From Haemaphysalis longicornis (lineage: Eukaryota; Arthropoda; Arachnida; Ixodida; Ixodidae): a stretch of DNA of 64,000 nt. Both the position numbers and the translations under genes were made by a program. The notes under the pieces were generated by a model. The model made no database searches and was not told the origin of the DNA. It saw nothing but the letters and a program-made list of their open reading frames with translations. Where the stretch lies: assembly GCA_013339765.2 (NCBI GenBank), contig CM023449.1, positions 201,897,422 to 201,961,421 of the forward strand, given 5' to 3'. Of the stretch, positions 1 to 11,488 are shown in pieces. Within the stretch, counting starts at the first letter, position 1, and the number at the start of each line of letters is the position of its first letter.

Positions 1-680
1 TAAGGTTCATTGCTCCACGAGCGAGGTCGCATAACGCGCGCAGACTCACACTGACGCACTAGCTAGTTCTCGTTGGCATGCTGTTGCCATAAGTACCGGC
101 TGCTTGCGGGCAGTGGGCTCAGGCCAGAATCAGGCGACCCATGGCCTGGTGCGAACACGCTTTTTACTATACAGGCATAAGTAAGGCAAGGTCCAAAGAT
201 GCGGGACACGCGCATGGAATTTGAGCGTCCGCGGTGACGTGGAGGGAGTTCATCCACTGCATAGGCATAGGCTAGTAATTGCTACCATTCCGAGCCGTCC
301 TGGTAGGCGTATCGAGGCATTTTATAGCCGACAACATGACAGAAGTGGGGTATGGCGAATATTGAGATATCGAGAATGCCCCTCCAACGATAACCTCGGA
401 TGCCAAGCATGTTGTTTCACAGATCCAAAACCGAAGCTTGTTTGATTGCTAATCTTGGACATCGTCCTATCACGTAGCGCCTTTACCTGAAGTCACTGCT
501 GTTGGTTGGTGCATCCGCTGCAAACCGCGAAGGGTAGGTTTTCTTCTTTAGGGTTTTACAAAATAAATACCGCCTTACAGCCCGCAAAAACGAAGAAAAG
601 TGGGTTTTAATGAGCCAGCTTACGCAGGGCAAGCAAAAACGGGAGTTTGAAAAATTCCCTTCAGTGTCCCCCTAGGCCCT
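1..680. other. Unannotated sequence
   Basis: I see no recognisable gene, repeat or transposon here. Short open frames on both strands (60-75 codons) have no family resemblance and look like chance frames. Confidence 0.4.
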
Positions 681-689
681 GTGTTGCGT

Positions 690-1372
690 GCAGGCCCCCT
701 GCCTTCACCCAAACCCGTGTACGCCTAAAGGGCCAGTGGGGCATAGCCACGTAATTAGGCGTGCAATACACTGGCGAATGGAGAGGGAAAGACTTCTACC
801 AGAGTGAGATCTATTAGTATTCTTTTTGAAGTAGAACTATGACCGGCTGGTTCACGACGGCCGGCGACGGGAAAATGCTTGCTCGCAATGCCACCCAAGC
901 GAAAGAAGAATAATGTGCTCACGCCGGCGTTGAAATGGTGCAACTTGCTTTCAATCGGCAGCGGCAAGAAGACAGTGGGCAAGGTGGAATTTGAAATGGC
1001 AACGGCCACGGTTACAGTCTCGGCGTCAATAGTGGCGGCGGATTTCGGGCGTCTTTACACCCATTCTCGCTGGTGTTGCTTATCCGGAATTCTCTGATAA
1101 CAGCGCTACATCCGCTGTGAGCCGACTTCGCAACTTGTGAAAAAGGCGTCAGTGGTGGCGAGGCGAGTAATCGTTGTGATAACCGCCGTAAAAGAGGGGT
1201 CAGCGGTGGCGAGGAGAAACCCCGGAGCGTTACCGAGTAAGTCTGCTTCACCGAATGAAAACTGTGGGAGGGGGGAGGTGAGACATATACTGCTTTGCAG
1301 TAATTTAACCTGAACTGAGAATGATCCAACGGCATACTCAAATTGCCTGTCCGCTGTGCAGGCAGCCATTAG
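690..1372 (+). repeat. Dispersed repeat A, copy 1
   Basis: This block aligns by eye with 2640-3305. Both begin with a segment on 'cgtgtacgcctaaa/cgtccgcgcctaaa', pass through 'gggcgtctttacacccatt' (about 1047 and 3009), share 'aatcgttgtgataac' near 1168 and 3129, and end at 'tctgcttcaccg.aatgaaaac' and 'ctg.tgtgcagtaa'. The family is unclassified. I see no terminal repeats and no transposon protein. A reverse-strand frame is open over the right half (1106-1369) and resembles the corresponding frame of copy 2 (3069-3302), but its composition gives no family. Confidence 0.6.
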
Positions 1373-2084
1373 TCAAAATTGCAGCTTAGGTTCCTATCGA
1401 AGAACGCAGAAAGATTAATTTGCTACTTATTAGAAAGCGCTTCTTCAAAGAGAAATTTGCCGGCTTGTAATAGGTCGACGGATGCTCTTAGGGGGGAAGT
1501 CGACGCCTGCACTGGTGAAAAAAGCCGGCTTGCAAGTGCCGCACGAAGCGAAACGACAAAAGCCACAAATGAAGACAAGGACAAGCTGATTGTTCCAGCA
1601 GCGGTTGAAGACGTGTTCCGCAGTGCCATAACATACGGGAGGCACTACGTAAAGAGTAGTAATATGTGAAAAAATTGAGTACCCTTCCCCTCTGTGACGA
1701 AGGTTGACCTGAAAAGCAGCACGCTCTCCACAGAGTGCACCAACAAAGTACGTTTGTTTGTAATCTACGACTGAGCATACTTCATGGCCAATTACATGAA
1801 TGAAATTTCGAAGGGAGAGAGTGTAAACGTGTTTGTTGCGAAAAGCAATGGGGGGTGAGTCCTCACCTGAGATTTATCCTAGCGGGCAAACGCAGAGCTG
1901 TCTATTTCCCTCCGTCGTTGTAGGAATCGTAGTGTTTGCGTAACGCACCTACCCAATCTACTCTGCCACAGACGACACCGGACCGGTCGCATTCGGCTCT
2001 TTGACGGCCATGTTGAACCTCACGCCCCCACAATGGACATATCATGAGTAATGGATATAAAACCTATACCTGCGCGGACCCGCC

Positions 2085-2350
2085 CTCCCCCACTACCCTC
2101 CTCTACTCACCCGCGCACGCACAAACTGGCAACCGGTGATGAGCGGGTGCTTGGCGTGAAAAATACTGTCGAACATGGCGCTCTGAAATCCGATTGAGCT
2201 GAACGAGGGATATTGGCCACCGTCGGGCGTTCCAAGCGGCCAGTTGCTGTTCCTCCGGGAGAGATAGGCAGCTACACGACCAGCTGGAACTTGAGATGGC
2301 AACGGCGGTGGCAGCGGCTTTGTGTCGTTTTTCGCGCCCATTCATGTTTC
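2085..2350 (+). repeat. Dispersed repeat A, partial copy
   Basis: A shorter, more diverged relative of the blocks at 690-1372 and 2640-3305. It shares the start (Ccgcgc.cgcacaaactggcaac versus Ccgcgcctaaaccggcaac), the 'gatgagcgggtgcttggcg' versus 'gaatgggcgcctaacaagg' segment, and the 'agctggaacttgagatggcaac' versus 'agctggatttgaagcggcaac' segment. Two overlapping reverse-strand frames of 80-82 codons cover it and match nothing I know. Confidence 0.4.
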
Positions 2351-2639
2351 TTTTCGGGAGCTGCCGCTTCTTAACTTTCCGCTCTTCTCCCTACAGGGGA
2401 GCAACATGCGTCCGTCCCATAGCGAAATAACACCTCGAGGGCTTCGGCCTCTATACTAGTGGACACAAACGTGAGTGTCCCTTTCGCTGCCGACTCCTAG
2501 GCATCACATTGTCTGTGCAACACACCAACCCAGACCCAAACCGCCCGATTCATAGGACAGCTGACTGGGCGCATTGAGCCATGAGATTTCCACGTTTAAA
2601 TCTCCCGCCACCACAACGGGTATGTCATCGGTAGCGGCA

Positions 2640-3305
2640 TTAAACCTGGTGTGCATTCCTCGTTCACCCGCAACCCGTCCGCGCCTAAACCGGCAACGGA
2701 GAATGGGCGCCTAACAAGGCGTCAGATACACTGACGAATGTAGAGAGAGCTGGTTGATATGCGACCAGACTACGATATATTATTATTCTTCCGCCAGACC
2801 TATGAGCAGCTACTCAACGATGGTCGCCGACGCGACAACGTTGATCGGAATGGCTTTCAAGCTGAAGAAGAATAGTGGGCTCACGGCGCCGCCTAAACGG
2901 GCAAGTTGCTTTCAACCGGCAGGGGCGCGCAGCAAGTTGGGGAGCTGGATTTGAAGCGGCAACTGCCGCGGCTACATTATCCGCAGCGGCGGCGCTGGTG
3001 GAGGCTTTCGGGCGTCTTTACACCCATTTGCGCTGGTGTAGATTCTCCGTAATCAGGGGAGAATAGCACTACTGCCGCTGCCAGCCGAATCCGCAATTTG
3101 TGAAAGAGGCATCACTTGTGGCGAGGGGAATCGTTGTGATAACCCTTGTAACAGAAGGGTGGGCGCTGGAGAGGGGGAGCTCCGGAGCAGCGCCGAGTGA
3201 ATCTGCTTCACCGGAATGAAAACGGGGGGTGAGACATACTGCTGTGCAGTAAAAGTAGCACATATTCTCACGGCGTTCTTCGATGGGAACCCGAGCTGCC
3301 AATTA
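2640..3305 (+). repeat. Dispersed repeat A, copy 2
   Basis: Partner of the block at 690-1372, lying about 1.95 kb downstream in the same orientation. Similarity is interrupted by small indels, so the copies are old. They could be a segmental duplication or two insertions of one non-autonomous element; no target duplications were found. Confidence 0.6.
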
Positions 3306-4727
3306 GGCGAATGGCGACATGAAGAGCGGACAGGGAATTTATATGAGTAGGAGGTCTTTGGGTCATTTTTAGTAAGGAAGTAGTCAGCAAGAGCCCGAGG
3401 TAATTTTTGTGAACCATGTAAATAGCCTAGTTTATCCGCCGCGGAATGCGAGCAGAAGGACCAGTTCAGCGGTCAAGTAGGCACAAAAACAGGATGAATA
3501 AAGGCTGGCATTTTCGCTGGCATTTTGTTGTATATAGCACGCCCCCGGTTACTGTGCCTCAGAACCGCTTCATTCGGCGACGCTGTTCGCAAGCCGCTAC
3601 TCTCATTGTGTATAAACGATAAAGCACAAAACAAAAATAAAATAGAAAACATTACCCGCAAGTATTCATCAGGATGCGAGGAGCACTTGCGCCAAAGCCG
3701 GCTCAGTTGTCACATTAGGCCGCAAATGCGCCATCGTGATAAAAGGAACGCTACAAAGGCGTCGCTCTGCTGTGCTCCAGTGACCACCGCAACAATCTGC
3801 AGGAAGTGAGAAAATCAGTGTGCCTGACCCAGGCTTCCACAGTGCGAATCGGTGGCTTTTGGCACACCCTCGCGTGATCCGAAATATCAAGTCCCCGCCT
3901 GTACCTTTAAAAGTTGGCCAGCTTAGCTGATGAATAGCAGCAAAACATAATCTTTCGAATAACGTTGCAAGCAGCATGCCAAACGCTTCGTTAAATCCGC
4001 AATACTCGTGGTCTACGAGGTACCGTTCCCATTTCCCGCAAACCGACTAATGTTTAATGACCGCTTTGGAGAAAATTTTATTTCGAATACACAAGGGAAC
4101 ATTACAACATTTTTCGTATCGTATAAAATATTGTAACTGCACACCCTACCTAAGAAAGGCAAAAATAGTGAAAAAGCGGGCATGTCACAGCACGCGATGT
4201 CGCAGAAGCTTTTTGTATCCAAACAAATCAGGGTACACTGCTTTAACACGTGTACTGGTCTTGAAGTAGGACAACGGAGCCTCCTTGTGAGAACGGGAAC
4301 GGTTACTAGTCGCAGCTATCGCAAAAAAACTCGGAAGGCAGGTGGTTCCCATAACTTACCCGATATCCTGAAGTCCGTGCATCGATTGTCATGTGTGACC
4401 GCAGCGTGCTGTGTACCATTGGTGCTTAGAGGATAAATTGGAACGGCCGAAATTTTCACTAGCGAGTGCGTTTTGGAATGCTTCGAATTAATCTGATAAC
4501 ACAACATTCAGAAGTTAGCAAAGGCCCCGCCTACACGAACATTGTGGCCAGCCATTTTTAAATTTACCCATCCGGTGAATTTAACATACACAGATACAGA
4601 CAGACAGAGACAAATCCACAGACAGAATAACATTTTTCATGTTGGGATAGCCTAAAAACGCTATCAAGGTTAAAAAATCTTTTGTTGCAGGGATTTCCGG
4701 ACGACACAGTTAAATATGTTCATTTCG
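3306..4727. other. Unannotated sequence
   Basis: AT-leaning sequence with no recognisable coding region. A short CAGA-rich stretch lies near 4590-4620. Frames of up to about 100 codons are present on both strands but carry no recognisable motif. Confidence 0.4.
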
Positions 4728-4844
4728 CAAAAACGCCTCTGCGTACGAGATTTCGGCGCACGTTAAAGATCCCTAGGTGGTCAAAATTAATCCGGCGCCC
4801 TTCACTACGGCGTGCCTCATCGCCTGCGTTGCGGCGGCGCTTTG

Positions 4845-4932
<88 letters not shown>
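4728..4932 (+). mobile_element. Ruka-type SINE, 5'-truncated, with (AATC)n tail
   Basis: The body shared by the window's Ruka copies is present: 'acgagatttcggcgcacgtt', 'ctaggtggtcaaaattaatc', 'cactacggcgtgcctcat'. The tRNA-like head with the A and B boxes is missing, as expected of 5' truncation during target-primed insertion. The 3' end is an uninterrupted AATC array at 4845-4932 of about 22 units. That array creates an artificial open frame of repeated N-Q-S-I, which is not a gene. Ruka is a tRNA-derived SINE of ixodid ticks mobilised by LINE machinery. Confidence 0.85.
4845..4932 (+). repeat. (AATC)n microsatellite
   Basis: Perfect tetranucleotide array of about 22 units that forms the 3' tail of the SINE at 4728. 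Its length and perfection suggest expansion by slippage after insertion. Confidence 0.95.
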
Positions 4933-5326
4933 TGAATACGTTCATTTCCATTGCATGCGTTGTGGCTCAGGTGAAGGTTCATTAAATTTCTACATTTTTA
5001 TTAGAGTTAACAGATTCAAGCACAATGAGACTCATAATTTGCAAGCATTTGCGTACGCAACTGTTAGGGGCGCACAGTTTATAGGGAACTCTGAACTGAA
5101 GCACTCAGACTTGACCCACGACCGGCTTTAAATGTTGCAAACTCCACAAATCAGCTGACGCCAATGGGAGCCAAAGCTGCGAGAAATTGCTGGGCATGGA
5201 CAGTGTGTGCTATCAGGCGGTGCTAAATTTAACCCTCAACTTCGCAACCTTTGCTACGCTCGCAAAGCCACCTGCACCGCTGTCATAAATTGTAGCTTTC
5301 GTGCCATCTATAGCGATAGTACCAAT

Positions 5327-6416
5327 TGTCATGTGTCAGGGCACCTCGTGAGACGGGATGCATCAAAACGCCCCATAAAATGAAAAAAAATGACAAGAAA
5401 CGCAATTTGAAATGCGCTCCAGGGGCACATCAATGACCGAACGCAAGCACCTAAACCCGAGGCATCATGTTCAATTATGGGAGCGCACTGGTCAGCCAAT
5501 TAGAGACACCGCACAGGAGACTAGTGGCGTGACGACCATATATGACATGAAAAGGCAAGGAGACAATAAGAGTGCGCCGCGTTCAAGCGTAGAAGGGTTA
5601 AACGCCGGGCGCACAAGGAACAGGCAGAGGCAAGAAACAAGGAGGTGGCAGGAGCACGTGATCTTCAAGAAACAAGCCAGGGGGACGTGGCCAGGTCACC
5701 GACTATGCCTACCAAGCATAGGAGGGAGCGGGCCGACTTTACATCGGCTGCGGCATTCTAGGCGCTCCAAGAACCTGTGTCTGTGCTCCAGCAACGGCGG
5801 TCGCGCACCTGCGGCCAACGCCTACGCTCCGTCGACCTGCGGTTCCACGGCCCCGAAAGGCTAAGTTCATTCTGAGACCTACCTATGACCTCCAGCGGCA
5901 GGGGCTATCATAGGGTGACCATGGAGGAAATGTCAGGACGCGCGGAGCCCACGCCCCCCAAGGAACGACCGAGCGGATTGAACGCCGGCATCGAAGCAAG
6001 ATGAGGACGGCTACCATCGATTCGTGGCCACGCAAGGGTGCGACACGTCAGCGCAGACGACCGGGTTAGGCTAGCCCAATAGGTACACAGTGATTGGACA
6101 CAACAAGAGACTAGCGGGTATAGAGAGATGTACAAGAGACCCTATGAATAATTAGTACCATAAGAACAGGGGTCCTTCGATTGCACTGTATATGAACTCT
6201 CTTGTAGAGACATTTATGTTTGATTCAAATTGTATTTTGAAATATTTAATTTTAGGTTTGATTGTTTATAGGGTGTTTGCCATTGATTCTTTAGTGCCTT
6301 GTGTTAGAGTTTTTCGAGTATGTATTAAATGTGTGTTTAGTTAGAACCGTCAACAGCTTTCCTGCGTCCATCTTTCTGAGGCGGTCGAGACAACCTCAAC
6401 GTCCGTTCACGTGACA
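5327..6416. mobile_element. Probable solo LTR
   Basis: The segment starts with TGTCA and ends with TGACA, the inverted terminal pentamer also seen on the intact LTRs at 48310. The flanks are CCAAT on the left and CCGAT on the right, a 5-bp near-match that could be a decayed target duplication. The inside is GC-rich on the left, with a 150-codon frame at 5412-5864 of no known family, and AT-rich on the right. No gag or pol is adjacent, so a solo LTR left by LTR-LTR recombination is the simplest reading. No second copy exists in the window to prove it, and the orientation is not known. Confidence 0.4.
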
Positions 6417-9160
6417 CCGATCAGTGTTTTAAGGCTGGTCAGCACCTAGAATTCACTGGTCTGTTCCGAGCCGTATTTAATCTTTGCAAACATCAACTAA
6501 CAAAAGAAAGCGACGTCAGTACCATATCTGCCTGCTCCCTTACCAATACAGCATGATTCACTTTTGAGCCTTTCCGCTCACTCAAACTTTCAGAACACTT
6601 AACCACTCAGACTTTTCTATTACGGCAAGCTTGTTTGTGAGCTTTCAAAATATCCCAGGAAGGGCGTTCTTTGTTAGAAAGCAGATCCAACGAGCCGTTT
6701 CGTTCATGGCAGCACCGTAATTCTTTCGCAAAAGCACAGTATTTCAACAGAGATACGACCAGTAGCCGACGGAAATGTCTCCGAATTCTGTGAACTTACA
6801 CAGTTCAAGTCTTGTGGATACGTTGGCAACGGGCGGAGGCCACTACCTGAAGACTGGCGTCGAACTATTGAAGTCCTGCTTCCTTTTGCTTCGGCGATTG
6901 CAAATACGGTTGGCGGCAGAACGGTTTGAACGCCGCAAGACCCGAGTGTCGATGCGGGTGCGCAATGAGGAGTGACTGCCTCGCACGCAATTGCAAGACC
7001 ATGGGTCGACGGTGGTGTCGAGACGCTGTCGCAATTCTGTTGGTCTCCTGGCACTGTGATCTGAAGCCCCGCGTTTGTGAGATGGCCGGAGGCCACCATT
7101 GATGAACCAGCGTAGCAATAACAATCGTGCATGAGTCGCAAGCTTAAGCAAGACCACGCCAGTCATCGTATGACTCGACGACAGAGAGACCACTTTCCAA
7201 GGAGCAGGCGAGAGACGACAGTACTTAGTTATCCCGTAGGATGATCTGGGAGCCTGGAACATTTCTTTTCTCGTCCCTTGGTCGTTGCTAGGACATTTTT
7301 TTCCTATTTAATGTAGCTGTGAACTATCGTGTGGTCTATTTCCTTACGTGATACACACCAGCAAGTGTAACATACGTATGGAAACAACCACAACTATCTG
7401 AATGTATTAAAAGTTCGTTCCCAACGAAAGAATTGTTAACAATCAAATTCGTAAGGCTAGTTGTTGTTACTAGGCTCGATGAAAAAAGCTCGTCGTTTTA
7501 TTGTAATTTATCCGGGTTATGGGTTCTTGTGTCGCCGATCTGCAACTACCACCGAACAGTGCTGATGCTTTTTAGTAACTTTTCGCTACGTTCGCTGCGC
7601 GCATAATAACCGGCTGTATCATTTTAACTGTGTTTCAGGAATAAAAATGGACGAATCCAGAGACAAGATGATGACATGGTGGAGTAACTATACCATGGAT
7701 GCTTATCAAGAGAGGGCAACTTGCTTTGTAAAACAATACGACCGCATCTGCGAACCGTTAACCAAGTTGAAGGTAACCTATAAAATATTTCGAAACGAAT
7801 AAGATGAGGAATAAGGGAATAAAAAAAAACAATTAAGGTACAGCACAAGATCACAAGTGGATATTTGCAGCACAAAGATAAACACAAAAACGAATAGCCA
7901 ACCATTCTAACGTAACGTCATCTTGGACCACAGGCAAAAGCGAGCACTAAAGCTAGAGAAACTCGAAGAAATACCGTTCAAGCGCTCAATTTTAACTTGC
8001 TCTCACCAGAAAAATAGCTTGCTAATGTATGTAACACAGCCTAGTTTTTGTGGTCATGGGCTGAAGGTCACCTGTTTCTTATGCTATTTGTCCTCTGCCT
8101 CAAAATCGTCTCTTGCACTGGACCAATATTAGCAATCTCCATGAGCCGGCACTATTGACTTCCGTAAAATGCGGCGTTTCTTTTGTGCACAGCAATTGAC
8201 ATCTGGGTGATGCAGTAACTCTTGATCTTACGATAAACTGAGCTTCCGTACTTTCGTAACCGTATATTCCTAAGCGGCTTGGAATTAGAATAAACTATTG
8301 TCGGCCGTTACTAAGTTTTCAATTAGCAGAACTGAGGGCGACTTTCTGAAACCGCTGCTGCGAGTTTGAAAGGATAGGGTACTGGCATACGTACTCACGT
8401 ATGCAAATGCATGTGCAACTTTGCAAATCACATGGCGCGTCCCGAAAGAGGACCACTTGGAACAGGGACGCAAAGCGATAGCGGTTGGTGCTGGCCTATT
8501 TTCTCACCGTTTGGTGACGTGATTTCCATGGTCCTCCCCGACGCTCCCCATGTGGTTTGCACAGTTCTAGGACCGTCCCACGTGAATTCCGGGCCCAAGA
8601 ATACACGCAGTGACATGACAGTAGCATGTTGTTCCACGTGCGCGTGAACGCCATCGGGAACCCTTTGGGCGTAGAAGATTATTGGCATATGGTCGGATGG
8701 GAGCTTCGCGCATGCTGAAAGGTAACAATATGCTGGTTCTTGACTTTGCATACGTTATAGGCCAATCGCTGTTGCAAGGCTTGTCTGTGAGTCGGTCATG
8801 GTGCTTGGAAATGCTGAGTGTGCGTTTGTTTCCCCGCACGTACATTATGCCCACATGGGAGCTGTGTCACATTTGAACCTTCATTTCGCACTTTTCAGCT
8901 GAATGGTACGAAAACCGTGGCTAACAACTTGGTTGACCATGTATCAGTTAAAATACCATTCGAGGTAAGTATTCTTCGAAATGTTTCATCAGAGTGAGAT
9001 AAAAAAAATTACACCATCTCCCCGAATGGAACCTGTGTGGTGATGGAAAGCAGAATTGTTGTCGTCCATTCAGCTCATTGGACTGGTGCAGCGTGTCTCA
9101 ACCGAAGCTGCAACTGAGGAAGCCGCTTGCGGACCGGGTTTATTATATAGAGCAGACCAT
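6417..9160. other. Unannotated sequence
   Basis: I recognise no gene in this stretch. Two overlapping reverse-strand frames (6704-7141 and 6843-7262, about 140 codons each) and a reverse-strand frame at 8428-8751 (107 codons) are the longest. They lack recognisable motifs. Composition between 6700-7260 and 8410-8880 is more GC-rich than the flanks, which could mark old repeat copies. Confidence 0.35.
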
Positions 9161-9164
9161 GGTA

Positions 9165-10812
9165 TTTTATGAACTGGCCTATAGAGTCTTTTCCCGAATT
9201 TTTGTTTTCCCGAATTTCTAATGACCCCAAAAAAATCGGGCAGGAAGTTAACACTCTTTCTAACAGGAATTCTGAGACTAGTACAGTTCAGATATCCTCG
9301 ACCGAAGGAAATTTGACTGACGAACAGGCAGGATTAGCTTTGAATGCACATTTTTTATCTAGTGCAAAATACACCCCGGTTACTGGTTACCAATTTGAAA
9401 AACGTAATCTTGCCAAGACCTAATGTAGCTGAATTCTTTAGTATGGTTCCCCACTAGTATGGAAGAGGTAGAGCGAATAATAAACAGTTTAAATAGCACT
9501 GCAGCTGCCGGATGTGATTTATTGAAGCCGTTTCAAATTAAATACATTGCAGATATAATTTCCCAGCCTTTGGCTCACATTATCAATACTATGTTGGAAA
9601 CTGGCATATGTCCAGACCACCTCAAAATAGCAAGAGTGTGCCCGGTTCATAAAGGTAGAAAGTACAAGACTATAAATAATTTCAGACCAATCTCCGTGTT
9701 GCTAGTATTGTCTAAACTCTTTGAGCGTGTTATAAGTTTTCGACAGGCTGAGTTTGTGGACAAATACAAAATTTTAAGTGATGCGCAGTACGGTTTCCGG
9801 AAAAGCAAAACCACCGAACAGGCACTATTGATGACAAAACAACAAATTCTTAGCAATATGGAGCACAAACTGTACACACTTGGTATCTTTTTAGACCTGC
9901 GCAAAGCATTCGAATCAGTATATTGTGAAGTCCTACCACAAAAACTGCACGACTATGGGATACGTGGAATTGCATTAGAACTTTTAAGAAACTATCTAAG
10001 TAATAGATGCCAGTATGTATCAATACATACCGCAACATCTACTTAACGTAAGTTGAAGCGGCTTTCCCCAAGGTTCAATACTTGGCCCATTTATATTTAA
10101 CTTATACGTTAATGACTTGTCGGCAATACCTAACTCCCCGCGGTTAGTAATGTATGCCGATGATACTAATATGTTCTTCTCCTCAAAATCACTTCCTGAC
10201 CTGGAAATAACCGCTAACAAATACATGGATATTCTGTAAAATTGGCTGCATATGAATAAACTACAATTAAATGTCAGTAAAACTAAATATATATTGTTTG
10301 CGCCAGTTAATAAATTAACAAAAACCTATTTAACGATACTGTTCCGAAACTATAAAAAAGACCAAGTAGAAACAAAGAAATGTTTAGTTATTTGGTTTAG
10401 AAGTGAACTATCCTGGAATACACACGTAGAGAAACTGTGTTCTGAGCTAAGTAAAACTGTTGGTTGCCTCTTTAAAATCGCATCTCTTATCCTCCTTTGG
10501 TTGTAAAAATTGCTGTACTATACCATATTTTATTCTAACCTATCACACTGTTGTTTGGCATGGGGTATCACTACCGCTCATAATTGCAATAGACGTATTA
10601 TATTGTAAGAAAAGTATTCAGAATTTTCGAAAATTACCACGCAAGAATTCAGGATTTAAGAACCCAAGATTTTGTTTTCCGAACACGGTTTGCTTAACGC
10701 TATTCAAGTATATTATTACAAAATGCTACAGTACATCAGAAATATTAACCTTTATGACCACTATACTCCCCAGCCAGCGATTCTGTACTGCCTGCGTGGT
10801 AGACTTAGAAAA
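9165..10812 (+). mobile_element. CR1/L2-like LINE, decayed, 5' part
   Basis: Remnant of a non-LTR retrotransposon reverse transcriptase. A linker frame (9169-9423) is followed by a 195-codon frame (9459-10046). That frame holds the finger and palm entry: 'NNFRPISVL' near residues 71-79, the 'YGFRKSKTTEQA' segment, and the domain-A motif 'FLDLRKAF'. The frame then breaks, and the palm continues in another frame with 'GFPQGSILGP' and the catalytic YADD at 10153-10164. The thumb ('LQLNVSKTK') follows through a further stop. No APE endonuclease is seen, so the copy is 5'-truncated as well as inactivated. Confidence 0.85.
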
Positions 10813-11012
10813 AAGTTGCCCAATTTAGTTCTTGATTGCCCAACCTGGCAATTTTGCTACCGCCAGCTATATTTGGAGAGCATCCTCCATCACAGGAAAC
10901 TAAAATTAGATGGATGAGGCGAAACAAACAAACAAAAGGGCGTTCGGTCGGCACCAGAATCCCGGGACGCTCGCCGCCGAGTCTGTACACAAAGCAGCCG
11001 CGTCGGCGGATT

Positions 11013-11061
11013 GCCTCGAAAGCGCGTCATCCCTATTTTATATTTGCCGCGCTTTCGAGGC
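11013..11061. repeat. Perfect 14-bp hairpin
   Basis: GCCTCGAAAGCGCG at 11013-11026 is the exact reverse complement of 11048-11061, with a 21-nt AT-rich loop. It could be a subterminal hairpin of the inserted element. Confidence 0.9.
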
Positions 11062-11174
11062 GCTTTTTCAAGGAAAGTGCTACGAGTTGTGCCGCGTCTC
11101 CGCCAGATGGCGCCACGGGTCCCGCGACCGAGAGAAGACGCAGTGAAACATCCCCCTCGCGAGGGGCACGATCC

Positions 11175-11478
11175 AATGCAGAGCATTTCCGGGGGCGCAC
11201 GACGTTAAGTATTTTGCGTTGTCAACTGCTGACGAGAGAGCGCTCGTCAGCAGTAATTTCAATGAGTGAGAGATATAAGCGCGTTCGTAGCGTCCCATTC
11301 TGTGTCGGCTTTGTGGCGCAGTGGGTAGAGCACCATGTACATTGCGTTCCGCCCGCAGGGTCGAGGGATCGAAACCGGGCGCCGGATAGTATTTTTTTTT
11401 ATATAGTACGAAGGGGTGCGGTGCGGACTACGGACGTCAACGCGGGTGACATCGTGAGTTACTGAAATGCTCTGCATT
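11175..11478. mobile_element. Possible MITE bounded by 14-bp inverted repeats
   Basis: AATGCAGAGCATTT at 11175-11188 is the exact reverse complement of 11465-11478, bounding 304 bp that include the tRNA-like segment. No target duplication is obvious on the flanks. The short arms are themselves partly palindromic, so the pairing might be coincidental. Confidence 0.4.
11304..11400 (+). mobile_element. tRNA-like SINE head with T-run
   Basis: TGGCGCAGTGG at 11314-11324 fits a pol III A box and GGATCGAAACC at 11366-11376 fits a B box, about 50 bp apart as in tRNA genes. A run of ten T follows at about 11391-11400 and could terminate pol III. The acceptor stem does not pair convincingly, so a functional tRNA gene is unlikely. 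A related segment lies reversed at about 54145-54236. Confidence 0.5.
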
Positions 11479-11488
11479 TAAAACACCA

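Larger units (their letters stand above)
10813..11488. mobile_element. Composite insertion splitting the LINE
   Basis: The C-terminal LINE coding trace stops near 10812 and resumes near 11489 with 'RYNYGKQ', the conserved segment near the end of CR1/L2 proteins. The material between is GC-rich and foreign to the LINE. It contains a perfect 14-bp hairpin stem (11013-11026 and 11048-11061), a tRNA-like segment (11304-11400) and a perfect 14-bp inverted repeat at 11175-11188 and 11465-11478. The exact borders and any target duplication could not be fixed. Confidence 0.55.

Noticed and set aside
4682..5131. 149-codon frame with repeated N-Q-S-I
   Set aside because: It is the translation of the (AATC)n tail of a SINE plus flanking sequence, not a gene.
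11108..11122. AGATGGCGC-type insulator motif (also at 51492)
   Set aside because: The short motif resembles a CTCF-like core, but two occurrences in 64 kb, both inside repeats, are not evidence of function.
11304..11400. Functional tRNA gene
   Set aside because: A and B boxes are present, but the stems do not pair as a tRNA cloverleaf and the segment recurs as a repeat at 54 kb.
10836..11465. 209-codon frame
   Set aside because: It crosses the hairpin, the tRNA-like unit and the LINE border of the composite insertion; a chance frame in GC-rich repeat DNA.
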